Shown: positions 19,645-28,935, numbered from the stretch's first letter. The stretch: 64,000 nt of DNA from Arthrobacter sp. DNA4 (GCF_024362385.1 NZ_CP101466.1:2728001-2792000), one strand, 5' to 3'. The notes: a model not told the origin generated them from the letters alone. Numbers and translations: made by a program.

Positions 19645-20571
19645 TCAGGCCCTGGGATGGGCTTGTTGATAGCTCTTCCGAAGGCGGTCAACCGAGACGT
19701 GGGTGTAGATCTGGGTGGTCGCCAGGCTGCTGTGGCCCAGGATCTCCTGCACCGCACGCAGGTCAGCGCCCCCGTCAAGCAGATGCGTGGCGGCCGAGTG
19801 CCGCAGCGCGTGGGGCCCGGACGCCGAGGTATCGCCCAGTGCCGCGAACAGCGTGTTGACCAGGGCACGGACCTGCCGTTGATCGATGCGCCCGCCGCGG
19901 GCTCCAAGAAAAAGGGCAGGCCCGCTGTTGTCCTTCGCCAGTGCCGGACGCCCCCGCCGAAGCCAGTCGTCGACGGCCACGGCCGCGGGAACGCCGAAGG
20001 GAACTGTGCGTTCCTTGTTGCCCTTGCCGATCACGCGCAGCGTGCGGCGGTCAGGGTCGAGATCGTCGACGTCGAGCCCGGCCAGTTCGCCCACCCGGAT
20101 GCCCGTGGCGTACAGGAGTTCCACCAAGGCGCGGTTTCGGACGGCGAGTGGCTCACCGTCCGTGGCGGAGGCCTCCAAACCCTCCAGCAGGCGCGTGAGC
20201 TGCGGCGCCTGAAGCACCCCCGGCAGGGATCCTTCGCGTTTGGGTGCCTTCAGGCGAAGGGCGGGATCTGTGTCGATGAGCTCCTCCCGGAGCGCCCAGG
20301 CTGTAAAGACCCGCGCGGTGGCGGACCGGCGGGCTATGGTTGCCCGCGAGGCGCCGGCGGAGCTTTGGCTTCCGAGCCACCGGCGGAAGGTTCCCAGTTC
20401 AAGGTCCTTCAGTTCTGCCACGCCTTCCGATGCCGCATGGACCAAGAGGCTGTGCAGGTCGCCCAGGTAGGCGCGCCTGGTGTGGTCTGACACCGCACGC
20501 TCCCCCGACAGGTAACCGGCGAACGCATCCAGTGCCTTGCCGAGTGCCCCGGGCAGTTCTTCATGTTCCAC
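19645..20571 (-). CDS. xerC: Tyrosine recombinase XerC
   Basis: Site-specific recombinase that, with XerD, resolves chromosome dimers at dif. 308 residues from the GTG at 20571: N-terminal SAM-like core-binding domain (about 5-95) and C-terminal catalytic domain. Catalytic residues are visible: Arg in ATGIRVGE, Lys in GKGNKER, HALRH box, His in GHSSLATT and Tyr in IYTHVS. Location immediately after dprA is the normal actinobacterial arrangement. The start is somewhat uncertain because the frame stays open upstream into dprA. Confidence 0.93.
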   Translation of the reverse strand: MEHEELPGALGKALDAFAGYLSGERAVSDHTRRAYLGDLHSLLVHAASEGVAELKDLELGTFRRWLGSQSSAGASRATIARRSATARVFTAWALREELIDTDPALRLKAPKREGSLPGVLQAPQLTRLLEGLEASATDGEPLAVRNRALVELLYATGIRVGELAGLDVDDLDPDRRTLRVIGKGNKERTVPFGVPAAVAVDDWLRRGRPALAKDNSGPALFLGARGGRIDQRQVRALVNTLFAALGDTSASGPHALRHSAATHLLDGGADLRAVQEILGHSSLATTQIYTHVSVDRLRKSYQQAHPRA

Positions 20572-20617
20572 TCCTCTACTTTCCCAGTTGCGTGCCCAAC
20601 ACCATGCGCGGACACGG

Positions 20618-21870
20618 CTATCCTTTGCCGCGTTTCCAGCCTCCCCGTTCCGACACGGCCAGCCCGAGCAGCCCCAGCCTGCCAAGTCCGGCCCGCACCG
20701 AGTCCTGTCCCAGGCCGGCCACGGCGGAGAGCTTTTCTACGGATGTGGTGGAGCGAAGCGGCAGTGCGTCCAGCAGGATCAGGTCCTCCAGGGTCAGGCC
20801 GTCCTGGACTGCCGCTTCCGTGGTCCGTTGCCCGGGCAGTGCAGTTCCGCTGGGCGAGGCAAGTTCGGCAACCTCCGCCGCATCGGTGACGCAGACCGCC
20901 CCTCCGTCCCGCAGTAGACGGTGGCAGTAAGCGGAGTTGGCGCTGTGGACCGATCCGGGAACGGCGCCGACGGCACGGCCCAGGGTCTCAGCGTGGTGTG
21001 CCGTGTTGAGGGCGCCCGAGCGCCATCGCGCTTCCACCACGACTGTCACCGCCGACAGGGCAGCTATCAGCCGGTTGCGCTGCAGGAAGCGGTAGCGGGT
21101 CGGGGCGGAACCCGGCGGTACCTCTGCCAGGACTGCGCCCTGGTTGGCGACGGCACGCAGCAGGTCCTCATTGCCGGACGGATAGAACCTGTCCACTCCC
21201 CCGGCCATGACGGCGATGGTAGGCACGGCTGCGGATCCGCCGGCAAGGGCAGCCCGGTGCGCATGGGCGTCAATTCCGTAGGCGCCGCCCGAAACAATCG
21301 TGTAGCCGCGTTGCGCCAAGGAGTACGCGAGGTCTCCGGTGACCGCCGCCCCATAGCTGGTGCTGTCCCGGGACCCCACGAGGGCGATGGACTTCACCAG
21401 TGCAGGCAGCGGCTGCTCCTGTCCGCGCCACCAGAGGCAGATGGGTTCCTGGATTCCCAAGTCCGCAAGCTGGGCAGGCCACAGCTCGTCGCCGGGGATG
21501 ATGACGCGTCCGCCCAGCCTGGCCATGGTGGCCAGGTCGCGTTCGGGGGCGAGGTCGGGGAGCCGTGGCTGCCAACGCTTCAACGCTGCTGCCAGTCCCG
21601 CCCAGCTGCCGCCCGCTCCGCTGTCTGCCAGGAGTGCGGTGATGTCGCCCTCCAGGCCAGGGGGCCGCCACCCGGTACCGCGATCCGCAGTGCGTCCGTC
21701 GCCCCTGCGAGCTGCACCAGGGCAAGGCCCGCCGCATCCTGCGGTTCCATCAGCCGTGAGAGGGCGGCCCGTGCCAGCCGTTCCGTTTCCATGCCAGGCG
21801 TCTTTTCCACTGCCCGTTCCTTTTCCACCCGCAGTTCCATTAGTCCGTTCCGTTCCTGCCCGGCTGTCAT
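20618..21870 (-). pseudogene. dprA: DNA-processing protein DprA, with a 1-base frameshift
   Basis: DprA protects incoming single-stranded DNA and loads RecA in natural transformation. The start ATG at 21870 overlaps the comM stop (ATGA). The first 70 or so residues (RLARAALSRLM..ATDALRIA) lie in one frame; the Rossmann-fold domain (GSRDSTSYGA, SGGAYGIDAHAHRAAL, VVEARWRSGAL) and the C-terminal winged helix lie in another. One extra base in the run of five G (21660-21664, C on the coding strand) restores a continuous protein of about 417 residues. A sequencing error is likely. If real, DprA would be lost. Confidence 0.9.
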
Positions 21871-23411
21871 GCTGCGGCCGCCGCAGCCTGCCGGAGGCCC
21901 AGTGCCTGCCCGATGTCGTTGGTGTCAGGCGCGTGGCGGCGCCCCAGGTCCGCCAGGGTCCAGGCGAGCCGAAGGACACGGTCGTACCCGCGGGCAGTCA
22001 GGACTCCGCGCTCCAGCGACTGGTCCAGGATCCGGGTTGCTGCGGGAGCGAGCCGCAGGTCCCCGCGCAGGATCCGTCCGGGCACCTGCGAGTTCGTCTC
22101 GAGGCCAAAGCGCTGAAGGCGTTCGGCCTGCCGGCCCCGGGCCTCCCGTACCCGGCCCGCCACGGACGCGGTGTCCTCTTCGGCCCCTGCCTGGCCGAAG
22201 TCAGCCAGGGAAACCCGCTCCACCTGGAGCTGGATGTCCACCCGGTCCAGCAGGGGCCCGGACATCCTGGCAAGGTAGCGGCGGCGCATCACGGGAGTGC
22301 AGGTGCAGTCCAGTCCTTTGCCGGAGGCCTTGCCGCACGGGCAGGGATTGGCCGCAAGCACCAGCTGAAACCGTGCCGGGTACGCCGCAGTCCCGGCGGA
22401 TCGGTGAATCACCAGTTCCCCGCTCTCCAGGGGCTGCCGCAGCGCGTCCAGGACGCGCCGTTCGTATTCCGGCGCCTCGTCCAGGAAGAGCACGCCCCGG
22501 TGTGCCCGGGATGCCGCTCCGGGCCTGGGCAGGCCCGATCCGCCGCCGATGATGGCTGCGGCGGTAGCGGAGTGGTGCGGGTTCTCAAAGGGCGGCCGGC
22601 GCAGGAGCTGTACGGTGGACGACGGGAGGCCGCACAGCGAATGGATAGCCGTGACCTCCATGGACTCATGGTCGCCAAGGTCGGGCAAAAGACCGGGCAG
22701 CCGCTCCGCCAGCATCGTCTTGCCGGCGCCCGGCGGCCCGGTGAGCAGCAGATGGTGGGCACCCGCGGCGGCCACCTCCAGGGCCTTGCGGGCGTCACTT
22801 TGGCCGGAGACATCTGCCATGTCGGGACACGCGGCGGGTAGAGAGGGCCCGTCGCCGGCCTCATCCGCGTCATCGGGTTCGAAATCCAGGGCGAGTTCCT
22901 GCGGATCTGCCCCGAAGTCGAGGGCAAGCCGGGCAAGCGTGCGGTATCCGCGCACCACGGCGCCCGGGACGAGGGAGGCCTCGGCGAGATTGGCCTGGGC
23001 CACCACGACCTCGGGATAGCCGGCCTGCACCGACGCCATGACGGTAAGCAGGATTCCGCGCACGGGCCGGAGCCTGCCGTCAAGCCCCAGCTCCGCGATG
23101 AAGACCGTGCGCCCCGTGGGCTTGATGTCGTTCGCCGCCCGGAGTACGGCCATGGTGACGGCGAGGTCGAAGCCGGAACCGCGCTTGGGAAGCGACGCGG
23201 GAATGAGGTTGGCGGTGATCTTCCGGCGGCTGAGCGGGATCCCGGAGTTCTTTGCGGCTGAGCGGATCCGCTCCTTGGCCTCGTTGAGGGAGGCATCCGG
23301 CAATCCCAGGAGGACGAAAGCCGGCAGCGTCTGGCCGATGTCCGCCTCGACCTCAACCATGTAGCCATTGAGCCCCACGAGGGCGACGGAATAAGTCCGG
23401 CCCAGCGCCAT
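21867..23411 (-). CDS. comM: YifB/ComM-family Mg-chelatase-like AAA+ ATPase
   Basis: 514-residue ATPase of the ComM/YifB family; ComM is a helicase promoting branch migration during natural transformation in Vibrio. An N-terminal Lon-protease-like fold is followed by the AAA+ core with Walker A GPPGAGKT and Walker B VLFLDEAPE, then the C-terminal Mg-chelatase-related domain. A cysteine cluster (NPCPCG...CTCTP) is present. ATG at 23411 overlaps the yraN stop by one base; its own stop overlaps dprA. The comM-dprA pairing supports a transformation role by context. Confidence 0.93.
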   Translation of the reverse strand: MALGRTYSVALVGLNGYMVEVEADIGQTLPAFVLLGLPDASLNEAKERIRSAAKNSGIPLSRRKITANLIPASLPKRGSGFDLAVTMAVLRAANDIKPTGRTVFIAELGLDGRLRPVRGILLTVMASVQAGYPEVVVAQANLAEASLVPGAVVRGYRTLARLALDFGADPQELALDFEPDDADEAGDGPSLPAACPDMADVSGQSDARKALEVAAAGAHHLLLTGPPGAGKTMLAERLPGLLPDLGDHESMEVTAIHSLCGLPSSTVQLLRRPPFENPHHSATAAAIIGGGSGLPRPGAASRAHRGVLFLDEAPEYERRVLDALRQPLESGELVIHRSAGTAAYPARFQLVLAANPCPCGKASGKGLDCTCTPVMRRRYLARMSGPLLDRVDIQLQVERVSLADFGQAGAEEDTASVAGRVREARGRQAERLQRFGLETNSQVPGRILRGDLRLAPAATRILDQSLERGVLTARGYDRVLRLAWTLADLGRRHAPDTNDIGQALGLRQAAAAAA

Positions 23412-23767
23412 CACCCAACCCCCTTGAGGTGTTCCACCAGGGGTTCCCCGCCGCCGTCGTCCAAGACTGCGATAACGTCCACACGCCGCAGCGGCATCCG
23501 CAGCTCGCGGTCGCGGCACCAGGCAGCGCCAAGCCGGTGCAGCCGGGCCAGTTTTTCCGGGCCCACCGCCTCAAACGGGTGGCCGTAATCCAGGGAGCGG
23601 CGGGTTTTGACTTCAGCGATGACCAGTGCATCACCGTCCAGGGCAACGATGTCGATCTCGCCCTCGGCGCACCTCCAGTTGCGCTCCACCACCAGCATGC
23701 CCAGCGATTCAAGGTAGCCCACGGCGAGGTCTTCGCCGTGCCTGCCCAACAGGTCTTTCGATTTCAT
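23411..23767 (-). CDS. YraN/UPF0102 family nuclease-fold protein
   Basis: 118-residue protein of the UPF0102 family with a restriction-endonuclease-like fold: GRHGEDLAVGYLESLG, then E-(x)-D in EGEIDIVALDG and VIAEVKTR, giving a complete putative metal site (E, D, ExK). Function is not established. First gene of the yraN-comM-dprA-xerC run, all with overlapping or very close junctions. Confidence 0.92.
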   Translation of the reverse strand: MKSKDLLGRHGEDLAVGYLESLGMLVVERNWRCAEGEIDIVALDGDALVIAEVKTRRSLDYGHPFEAVGPEKLARLHRLGAAWCRDRELRMPLRRVDVIAVLDDGGGEPLVEHLKGVG

Positions 23768-23815
23768 TTCTACCTCCGCAACCAGCCTGGCGGCGGATAC
23801 GCGCGGAGAATAGAA

Positions 23816-23842
23816 GGCCCCTGTCCTATGTGGACAGGGGCC
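23816..23842 (-). terminator. Hairpin between DUF2469 gene and yraN
   Basis: Perfect 11-bp stem GGCCCCTGTCC (23816-23826) / GGACAGGGGCC (23832-23842), five-base loop, followed on the minus strand by a pyrimidine-rich but not pure-T stretch. Probably terminates the upstream lepB-rnhB-DUF2469 transcript, at least partly. Confidence 0.6.
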
Positions 23843-23875
23843 GGTGTGGAGGGAAAGTGGTGAATTCCGGGGTTT

Positions 23876-24202
23876 CTAGTTCCCCAGGTCCACGTCCTTG
23901 GGCAACGCCAGCTCCTCGTTGCGGGGCAGCTCCTCGACGTTGACGTCCTTGAAGGTCAGGACCCTGACGCTCTTGACGAACCGGGCGGAACGGTAGACGT
24001 CCCAGACCCAGGCATCCTGAAGCGTCAGGTCGAAGTAGACCTCGCCGTCAGCGCTGCGGGCCTGGAGGTCCACGTGGTTGGCCAGGTAGAAGCGCCGCTC
24101 GGTCTCGACAACGTAGCTGAACAGGCCGACGACGTCGCGGTATTCACGATAGAGCTGAAGCTCCATGTCGGTTTCATAGTTCTCAAGATCCTCAGCACTC
24201 AT
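23876..24202 (-). CDS. DUF2469 family protein
   Basis: 108-residue acidic protein of the actinobacterial DUF2469 family, function unknown; the block MSAEDLENYETDMELQLYRE is diagnostic. The same gene follows rnhB in mycobacteria (Rv2901c). It lies about 50 bp downstream of rnhB. Confidence 0.93.
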   Translation of the reverse strand: MSAEDLENYETDMELQLYREYRDVVGLFSYVVETERRFYLANHVDLQARSADGEVYFDLTLQDAWVWDVYRSARFVKSVRVLTFKDVNVEELPRNEELALPKDVDLGN

Positions 24203-24251
24203 GCTTCCATCTTGCACCATGTCCGGCACGGCTGGCGCCGGGCGGCAGGAG

Positions 24252-25037
24252 TCAGTCTTCGTACGGCCCATCCCCGTCGGGGACCTCCGCCCCCTGCAGT
24301 TCCCCACCGAGCAGCCGCCAGCTGACCCGGTGGTAGGGGGTGGGTCCCGCTGCGCGAAGCACGTTCCGATGGGCTGCCGTGGCATAACCCTTGTTGATGT
24401 CCCAGCCGTAGTCGGGATACTCGGTGTGCAGTTCGCGCATCATCCGGTCCCGCTCCACCTTGGCGATGACGCTTGCGGCGGCCACGCTCAGGCACTGCAT
24501 GTCGGCCTTTACCTTGGTGTGGACCGGGGCCTCGCACGTGGTCTCCAGCACGGGCTGGTCGAACAGGGACAGCTGCTCCGCCGGGGAAAGCCAGTTGTGG
24601 CTTCCATCCAGCAGGACCGCTTCCGGGACAATGCCTGCGCCGAGGATGCTCCCCCAGGCCCGGGTTCCGGCCAGCCGCAGGGCCGCGATGATGCCGAGCG
24701 CATCGATCTCGCCGGCGGTGGCGTGCCCCACCGCGGATGCGACGCTCCAGCGCCGCACCAGCGGATCCAGCCGTTCCCGTTCAGCCGGGCTCAGGAGTTT
24801 GCTGTCCCGCACGCCTGCAAGCGGTTTTTGGCGCTCCAGGTCCACGACGGCGATTCCCACGCTGACAGGGCCCGCGAGGGCACCGCGGCCAACCTCGTCA
24901 ACGCCGGCCAGGAACCGTATCCCCTGGGCCTTGAAGGTTCGCTCGTGCCGCAACGTTGGCGCCTTGGCTCCGCGGGGCGTGGGCTTGGTGGCGGGACGGG
25001 CCGCGGGGGCCGGGGAGGCCTGTACTGCGGAAGACAT
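24252..25037 (-). CDS. rnhB: Ribonuclease HII
   Basis: Removes RNA from RNA-DNA hybrids and initiates ribonucleotide excision repair. Acidic active-site residues are in [14 protein letters not shown] (about 45-58), AVLLDG and the later [19 protein letters not shown]. 261 residues, with a Pro/Ala-rich N-terminal tail of about 30 residues before the conserved domain. Two bases separate it from the lepB stop upstream. Confidence 0.94.
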   Translation of the reverse strand: MSSAVQASPAPAARPATKPTPRGAKAPTLRHERTFKAQGIRFLAGVDEVGRGALAGPVSVGIAVVDLERQKPLAGVRDSKLLSPAERERLDPLVRRWSVASAVGHATAGEIDALGIIAALRLAGTRAWGSILGAGIVPEAVLLDGSHNWLSPAEQLSLFDQPVLETTCEAPVHTKVKADMQCLSVAAASVIAKVERDRMMRELHTEYPDYGWDINKGYATAAHRNVLRAAGPTPYHRVSWRLLGGELQGAEVPDGDGPYED

Positions 25038-25039
25038 GG

Positions 25040-25867
25040 TCAGCGGGCCGCCGGGACGTTCTTGAAGACGTCCGGGTAGTTGTCCAGCGTCTTGATCCTG
25101 TTCAGTGGCCAGGCGATGATTGCAGCCTTGCCCTCGAGATCCTTGAGGTCGACGAACCCACCGTCGGTCTCCATGTGCGCGCGGGAATCCGCGGAGTGGT
25201 TCCGGTTATCACCCATCACCCACACCTTGCCCTCCGGGACGGTGACGTCAAAGTTGCGGACCTGCGGGACTTCGGCGGGATTGATGTAGGTCTCGTCGAC
25301 GGCGGTCCCGTTAATGGTCAGTTTACCGCCCGCGTCACAGCAGACCACGTGGTCGCCCGGCAGTCCGATGACCCGCTTGACCAGGTGCTGCTCTGAATTG
25401 TCCGGCAGGAGGCCTACGAACGTCAGGCCGTCCTGGACCCAGGTGAAGGGGCCCTGTGCCTTGGCCGGGGCGGGACCGAGCCAGCCCTTGGTGTCACGGA
25501 ACACCACAACGTCCCCCCGGCTCAGGGCAAAGGGCTCGGGGACCAGGAGGTTGACGAAGATCCGGTCATCCACGTCCAGGGTGTTCACCATGGACTCGGA
25601 GGGGATGAAGAAGGCCCGGAACAGGAAGGTCTTGATGAGGAAGGACAACACCACCGCGATGACCACCACGGTGGCAATTTCCTTCAGCCATCCCAGCAAG
25701 GGATTGCCGGCGGACTTCCCGGCAGCTTTGGACCCCTGCCGGTTCCGCCTGTGGACGGGTTCTGACGCCTCCGGACCCTCAGCGGGCGTGGAGGAAACTG
25801 GAACGGCCGGTACCTCTGAAGCGCCGTCATGGCGGGGCTCAGGTTTCCGCGCGTGGTTCTCGGGCAT
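25040..25867 (-). CDS. lepB: Signal peptidase I (first copy)
   Basis: Membrane-bound leader peptidase cleaving Sec/Tat signal peptides. 275 residues: a hydrophilic, Pro-rich cytoplasmic tail (1-60), one membrane segment (about 63-85), catalytic Ser92 in IPSESM, and catalytic Lys in [10 protein letters not shown]; the MGDNR box reads [12 protein letters not shown]. It begins immediately after the stop of the second signal peptidase gene, so the two are co-transcribed. Confidence 0.94.
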   Translation of the reverse strand: MPENHARKPEPRHDGASEVPAVPVSSTPAEGPEASEPVHRRNRQGSKAAGKSAGNPLLGWLKEIATVVVIAVVLSFLIKTFLFRAFFIPSESMVNTLDVDDRIFVNLLVPEPFALSRGDVVVFRDTKGWLGPAPAKAQGPFTWVQDGLTFVGLLPDNSEQHLVKRVIGLPGDHVVCCDAGGKLTINGTAVDETYINPAEVPQVRNFDVTVPEGKVWVMGDNRNHSADSRAHMETDGGFVDLKDLEGKAAIIAWPLNRIKTLDNYPDVFKNVPAAR

Positions 25868-26545
25868 TTACCGTCCGTTCTGTGTTGTCGGCCCCGGTAC
25901 GGGCGGCCGTGCTACTGGGGCAAATCTATCAAGCGGCCAGAGGATCTGGACCGGCCTGCCGATGACCCGGTCCAGGGGGACGAGTCCGCCGCCGGGGGCG
26001 CCGAGCAGGCTCCGTGAATCGGCGGACACCGAACGATGGTCCCCCATCAGCCACAGCCTGCCCTCGGGAACCACCGTGTTGAACTTCTGCGTACTCGGCG
26101 CATCCCCCGGGAAGATGTAGGGCTCATCCAGCGCAGCCCCGTTGACAGTGACCTTCCCGCCGGCGTCGCAGCAGACCACGGTGTCACCGGGGAGGCCGAT
26201 CACCCGCTTGACGTAGGTGGTGTCGCTGCCGGTCAGCCCGAGCCATTGCATCGCCGAGGCTGCGGCGTCCACCAGTGGGCCCTTGCCACTGTTCAGGGGT
26301 GCAAAGCTGCCACGACCGTCGAAGACCACAACGTCCCCATGCCGGATGGGCTCGGACTGGAAGCCGGTGCGTGAGACCAGGATCCGGTCCCCGCCTTCCA
26401 GGAGCGGCTCCATGGACTCGGACGGTATGAAGTACACATCGAGCCACAGGGACCTCACCAACCCGCTGATGGCAACGGCAAGGAGCAGCGCCAGAAAAAC
26501 AAAACGCCAGCCCGTTTTGCGGGGCTGGCGTTTTGTCTGGTGCAT
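25868..26545 (-). CDS. lepB: Signal peptidase I (second copy)
   Basis: 225-residue signal peptidase I: very short basic cytoplasmic tail (1-14), one membrane segment (about 15-34), catalytic Ser44 in IPSESM, Lys in [10 protein letters not shown], and MGDHR instead of MGDNR. It shares long stretches with the downstream copy ([19 protein letters not shown]), so it arose by tandem duplication. Its first 20 codons overlap a complete intrinsic terminator (26495-26535), so its expression may depend on read-through from rplS or on an internal promoter. No alternative start downstream would keep the membrane segment. Confidence 0.92.
   Translation of the reverse strand: MHQTKRQPRKTGWRFVFLALLLAVAISGLVRSLWLDVYFIPSESMEPLLEGGDRILVSRTGFQSEPIRHGDVVVFDGRGSFAPLNSGKGPLVDAAASAMQWLGLTGSDTTYVKRVIGLPGDTVVCCDAGGKVTVNGAALDEPYIFPGDAPSTQKFNTVVPEGRLWLMGDHRSVSADSRSLLGAPGGGLVPLDRVIGRPVQILWPLDRFAPVARPPVPGPTTQNGR
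26495..26535 (-). terminator. Rho-independent terminator inside the 5' end of the second lepB
   Basis: On the minus strand CAAAACGCCAGCCC (26522-26535) pairs perfectly with GGGCTGGCGTTTTG (26500-26513) over 14 bp, eight-base loop, followed by TTTTT (26495-26499). It is 95 bp past the rplS stop, the right place to end the ribosomal operon, but begins only eight bases after the lepB start codon. Confidence 0.8.
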
Positions 26546-26629
26546 GGTCCGTATCCTGGCGCTGGTGCATTGCTCCGGCGCTTGCCGGGTACGGCCGCGC
26601 TCCTGCCTGGCGGTAAGTCCGGTAAGGAC

Positions 26630-26989
26630 TTACTTGGCGGAGCTGAAGTCGCGCTTTTCCTTGATCTTGGCGGCCTTGCCACGCAGTGCACGCATGTAGT
26701 ACAGCTTGGCGCGGCGGACGTCACCCTTGGTGACAACCTCGATCTTTTCGATGATCGGGGAGTGCACCGGGAAGGTACGCTCCACGCCGACACCGAAGGA
26801 AACCTTGCGGACGGTGAAGGTTTCGCGCACGCCGTCACCCTGGCGGCCCAGGACGAAGCCCTGGAAGACCTGGACACGGGTGTTCTTGCCTTCGATGATG
26901 TTCACGTGCACCTTGAGGGTGTCACCCGCGCGGAAGTCGGGAACATCGTTGCGCAGCGAGGCTGCATCGACGGAATCGAGAATATGCAT
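26630..26989 (-). CDS. rplS: 50S ribosomal protein bL19
   Basis: 119-residue large-subunit protein at the subunit interface. Family blocks [40 protein letters not shown] and [17 protein letters not shown] are present. Preceded by GGAG. Last gene of the rpsP-KH-rimM-trmD-rplS set, about 230 bp beyond trmD, and ended by the terminator inside lepB. Confidence 0.96.
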   Translation of the reverse strand: MHILDSVDAASLRNDVPDFRAGDTLKVHVNIIEGKNTRVQVFQGFVLGRQGDGVRETFTVRKVSFGVGVERTFPVHSPIIEKIEVVTKGDVRRAKLYYMRALRGKAAKIKEKRDFSSAK

Positions 26990-27222
26990 GATTGCACTCC
27001 TGGTGAACGCCACAGGTCATTCACTTTGGGTCACGGCAGGCAAGTCGGGCTGCTGGAATGCAGGCCGGGTCTCTCCGCCGAAGTAAAGTCCCGGCCGCTT
27101 CAAGGGTTGATGGGGCCGGTTGTCCGGCTGTTGGCCGCGCAACCCCCTGTGGCAGGTGCGGACCCAGCAGACACAAGGGTTAATTTTGCCACAACGGCAG
27201 GGTTACGCCAATTCCGGCGGCG

Positions 27223-28030
27223 CTAGTCCTGCTGTTCAGCTGCCGTCCCGGGGCGGCGGGCAAGCCTGCCGTCCACGACGTCGTAGCCCAGGTTGTGCAG
27301 TTCGGTGCGGTCGGCACGCGGGAGGCTGCCGGCGTCGAACCCTTCCAGCAGGTCCGGACGGCGCTCCGCAGTCCGGCGGTACTGTTCGTGGCGGCGCCAC
27401 TGGGCGATCCGGCCGTGGTTGCCGCTGAGGAGGACCGGGGGCACTTCGCGGTCCCGCCAGACGGAGGGCTTGGTGTAGACCGGGTACTCCAGCAGCCCGT
27501 CAGAGTGGGATTCCTCCACCAGCGACTCGGGATTTCCCACCACCCCGGGCAGCAGCCGGCCAATGGCCTCCACCATGGCCAGGACGGCCACTTCCCCGCC
27601 GTTGAGGACGTAGTCGCCCAGGCTCACCGGACGGACAGTGAAGTGCTCCTGCGCCCATTCGATGACCCGCTCGTCGATGCCCTCGTACCGTCCGCACGCA
27701 AACGCGAGGTGCTGCTCCTCGGCCAGTTCGTAGGCGAGGGCCTGGGTGAACCGCTCGTGGCGAAGGGACGATCAGCACGGGCTTGCGGTCCGGGTCCGGA
27801 CGTCCCCCGGCAACTGCCGAGAGGGCCTGCGCCCAGGGCTCGGGCTTCATGACCATGCCGGCGCCGCCGCCGTACGGGGTGTCGTCGACGGAACGGTGCT
27901 TGTCCGTGGTGAAGTTGCGCAGGTCGTGGACATGCAGGTCCAGGATGCCGTCCTGGCGGGCCTTGCCGATCAGTGAAAGTTCGAGCGGCGCGAGGTATTC
28001 GGGGAAGATACTGACGACGTCGATCCGCAT
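27223..28030 (-). pseudogene. trmD: tRNA (guanine(37)-N1)-methyltransferase TrmD, frameshifted
   Basis: SPOUT methyltransferase forming m1G37, which prevents +1 frameshifting in translation. N-terminal part [13 protein letters not shown]...[13 protein letters not shown]...LIVPSP is in one frame; from [15 protein letters not shown] through the knot motif [10 protein letters not shown] to the C-terminus it is in another. At the junction (27757-27760) only four bases stand where homologues encode about three residues, so the lesion looks like loss of about five bases (or two), unlike the simple homopolymer errors elsewhere. TrmD is normally essential, so an assembly error is suspected, but a genuine deletion cannot be excluded. 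Confidence 0.9.
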
Positions 28031-28576
28031 CTAGGCGTTGCCTTCGGCTTCCCGGGCGGCGGCTTCGTCCGAGTTGATGTCGAAGAGGCCGTCCGGCGGG
28101 GTGAGGAGGATGAATCCTTCCTCGATGTTCACCTCGGGGACGATCTGCTCCACGAACGGGATGAGGATCTCGTCGCCGCCCGGGGTGGTGACCACCAGCA
28201 GGTCCTGGACCGGCATCGTGTTCAGGGCTGTCACCTTGCCCACCACCTGCGACCCGACCCGGGCTTCCAGGCCGACCAGTTCATGCTCGTACCAGCCCTC
28301 GTCGTCGTCCTCGTCCAGCTCTTCGGTTTCAATGAAGAGCTTGGCTCCGCGGAGGGTCTCGGCCTGGTTCCGGTCCGCCACTTCCTCGAAACCGAGCAGC
28401 AGGATGTCCTTGTTCCACCGGGCACTGCTGACGGTCAGGGGCCCTGCCGTGGCAGGCTCAACCACGAACTCCGTGCCGGGGACAAACCGGTCCTCCGGGG
28501 CGTCGGTCAGCACCTGGACGGTGACTTCCCCGCGAATGCCGTGCGGCTTGCCAATCCGTGCCACCTGAAGCTGCAT
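28031..28576 (-). CDS. rimM: Ribosome maturation factor RimM
   Basis: Binds the 30S head (uS19) and assists 16S rRNA processing. 181 residues: N-terminal RimM barrel (IGKPHGIRGEVTVQVLTD) and C-terminal PRC-barrel (about 100-165; PFVEQIVPEVN). The stop abuts the trmD ATG directly, so the two are coupled. Confidence 0.94.
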   Translation of the reverse strand: MQLQVARIGKPHGIRGEVTVQVLTDAPEDRFVPGTEFVVEPATAGPLTVSSARWNKDILLLGFEEVADRNQAETLRGAKLFIETEELDEDDDEGWYEHELVGLEARVGSQVVGKVTALNTMPVQDLLVVTTPGGDEILIPFVEQIVPEVNIEEGFILLTPPDGLFDINSDEAAAREAEGNA

Positions 28577-28633
28577 CTGTTCCTCTGTTCCGCGTTGGGG
28601 TGTTTCTGCTGAAAGCACTTTGTTGTGAAAGAA

Positions 28634-28668
28634 CTCCGGCCCCTCCACCTGTGGTGGAGGGGCCGGAG
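28634..28668 (-). other. Stem-loop between the KH-protein gene and rimM
   Basis: CTCCGGCCCCTCCACC (28634-28649) pairs with GGTGGAGGGGCCGGAG (28653-28668), 16 bp with a three-base loop. On the minus strand it is followed by TTCTTTCACA, a weak T-rich tail. It could be a partial terminator reducing rimM-trmD expression relative to ribosomal proteins. Confidence 0.55.
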
Positions 28669-28691
28669 CAAAAACTGGTATTGCCGAGCGC

Positions 28692-28934
28692 TCAGCGGCG
28701 ACGGTCGGTGTCGACGACGTCGACCCGTACCGGTTCGCCGCCGGCCAGTGCAGCCACCACGGTGCGCAGAGCGCGCGCGGTGCGGCCCTGGCGGCCGATC
28801 ACCCGTCCGAGGTCGTCCTGGTGAACGCGCACCTCGAGGGTGTCCCCGCGGCGGTTGCTCTTGGAACTGACCTTGACGTCGTCCGGGGAATCAACGATTC
28901 CGCGGACCAGGTGCTCCAGCGCTTCTGCCAGCAA
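28692..28934 (-). CDS. khpA: KH-domain RNA-binding protein (UPF0109)
   Basis: 80-residue single KH domain with the GxxG loop in LGRVIGRQGRTARALR. Homologues (KhpA) bind RNA in Gram-positive bacteria. The likely start is the TTG at 28934, one base after the rpsP stop; no ATG fits, and longer readings run antisense-like through rpsP. It sits between rpsP and rimM as in mycobacteria. Confidence 0.88.
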   Translation of the reverse strand: MLAEALEHLVRGIVDSPDDVKVSSKSNRRGDTLEVRVHQDDLGRVIGRQGRTARALRTVVAALAGGEPVRVDVVDTDRRR

Positions 28935-28935
28935 T

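Noticed and set aside
20618..21870. Programmed ribosomal frameshifting in dprA
   Set aside because: The G/C run lacks a canonical slippery heptamer with a downstream pseudoknot, and similar lesions occur in unrelated genes, favouring sequence error.
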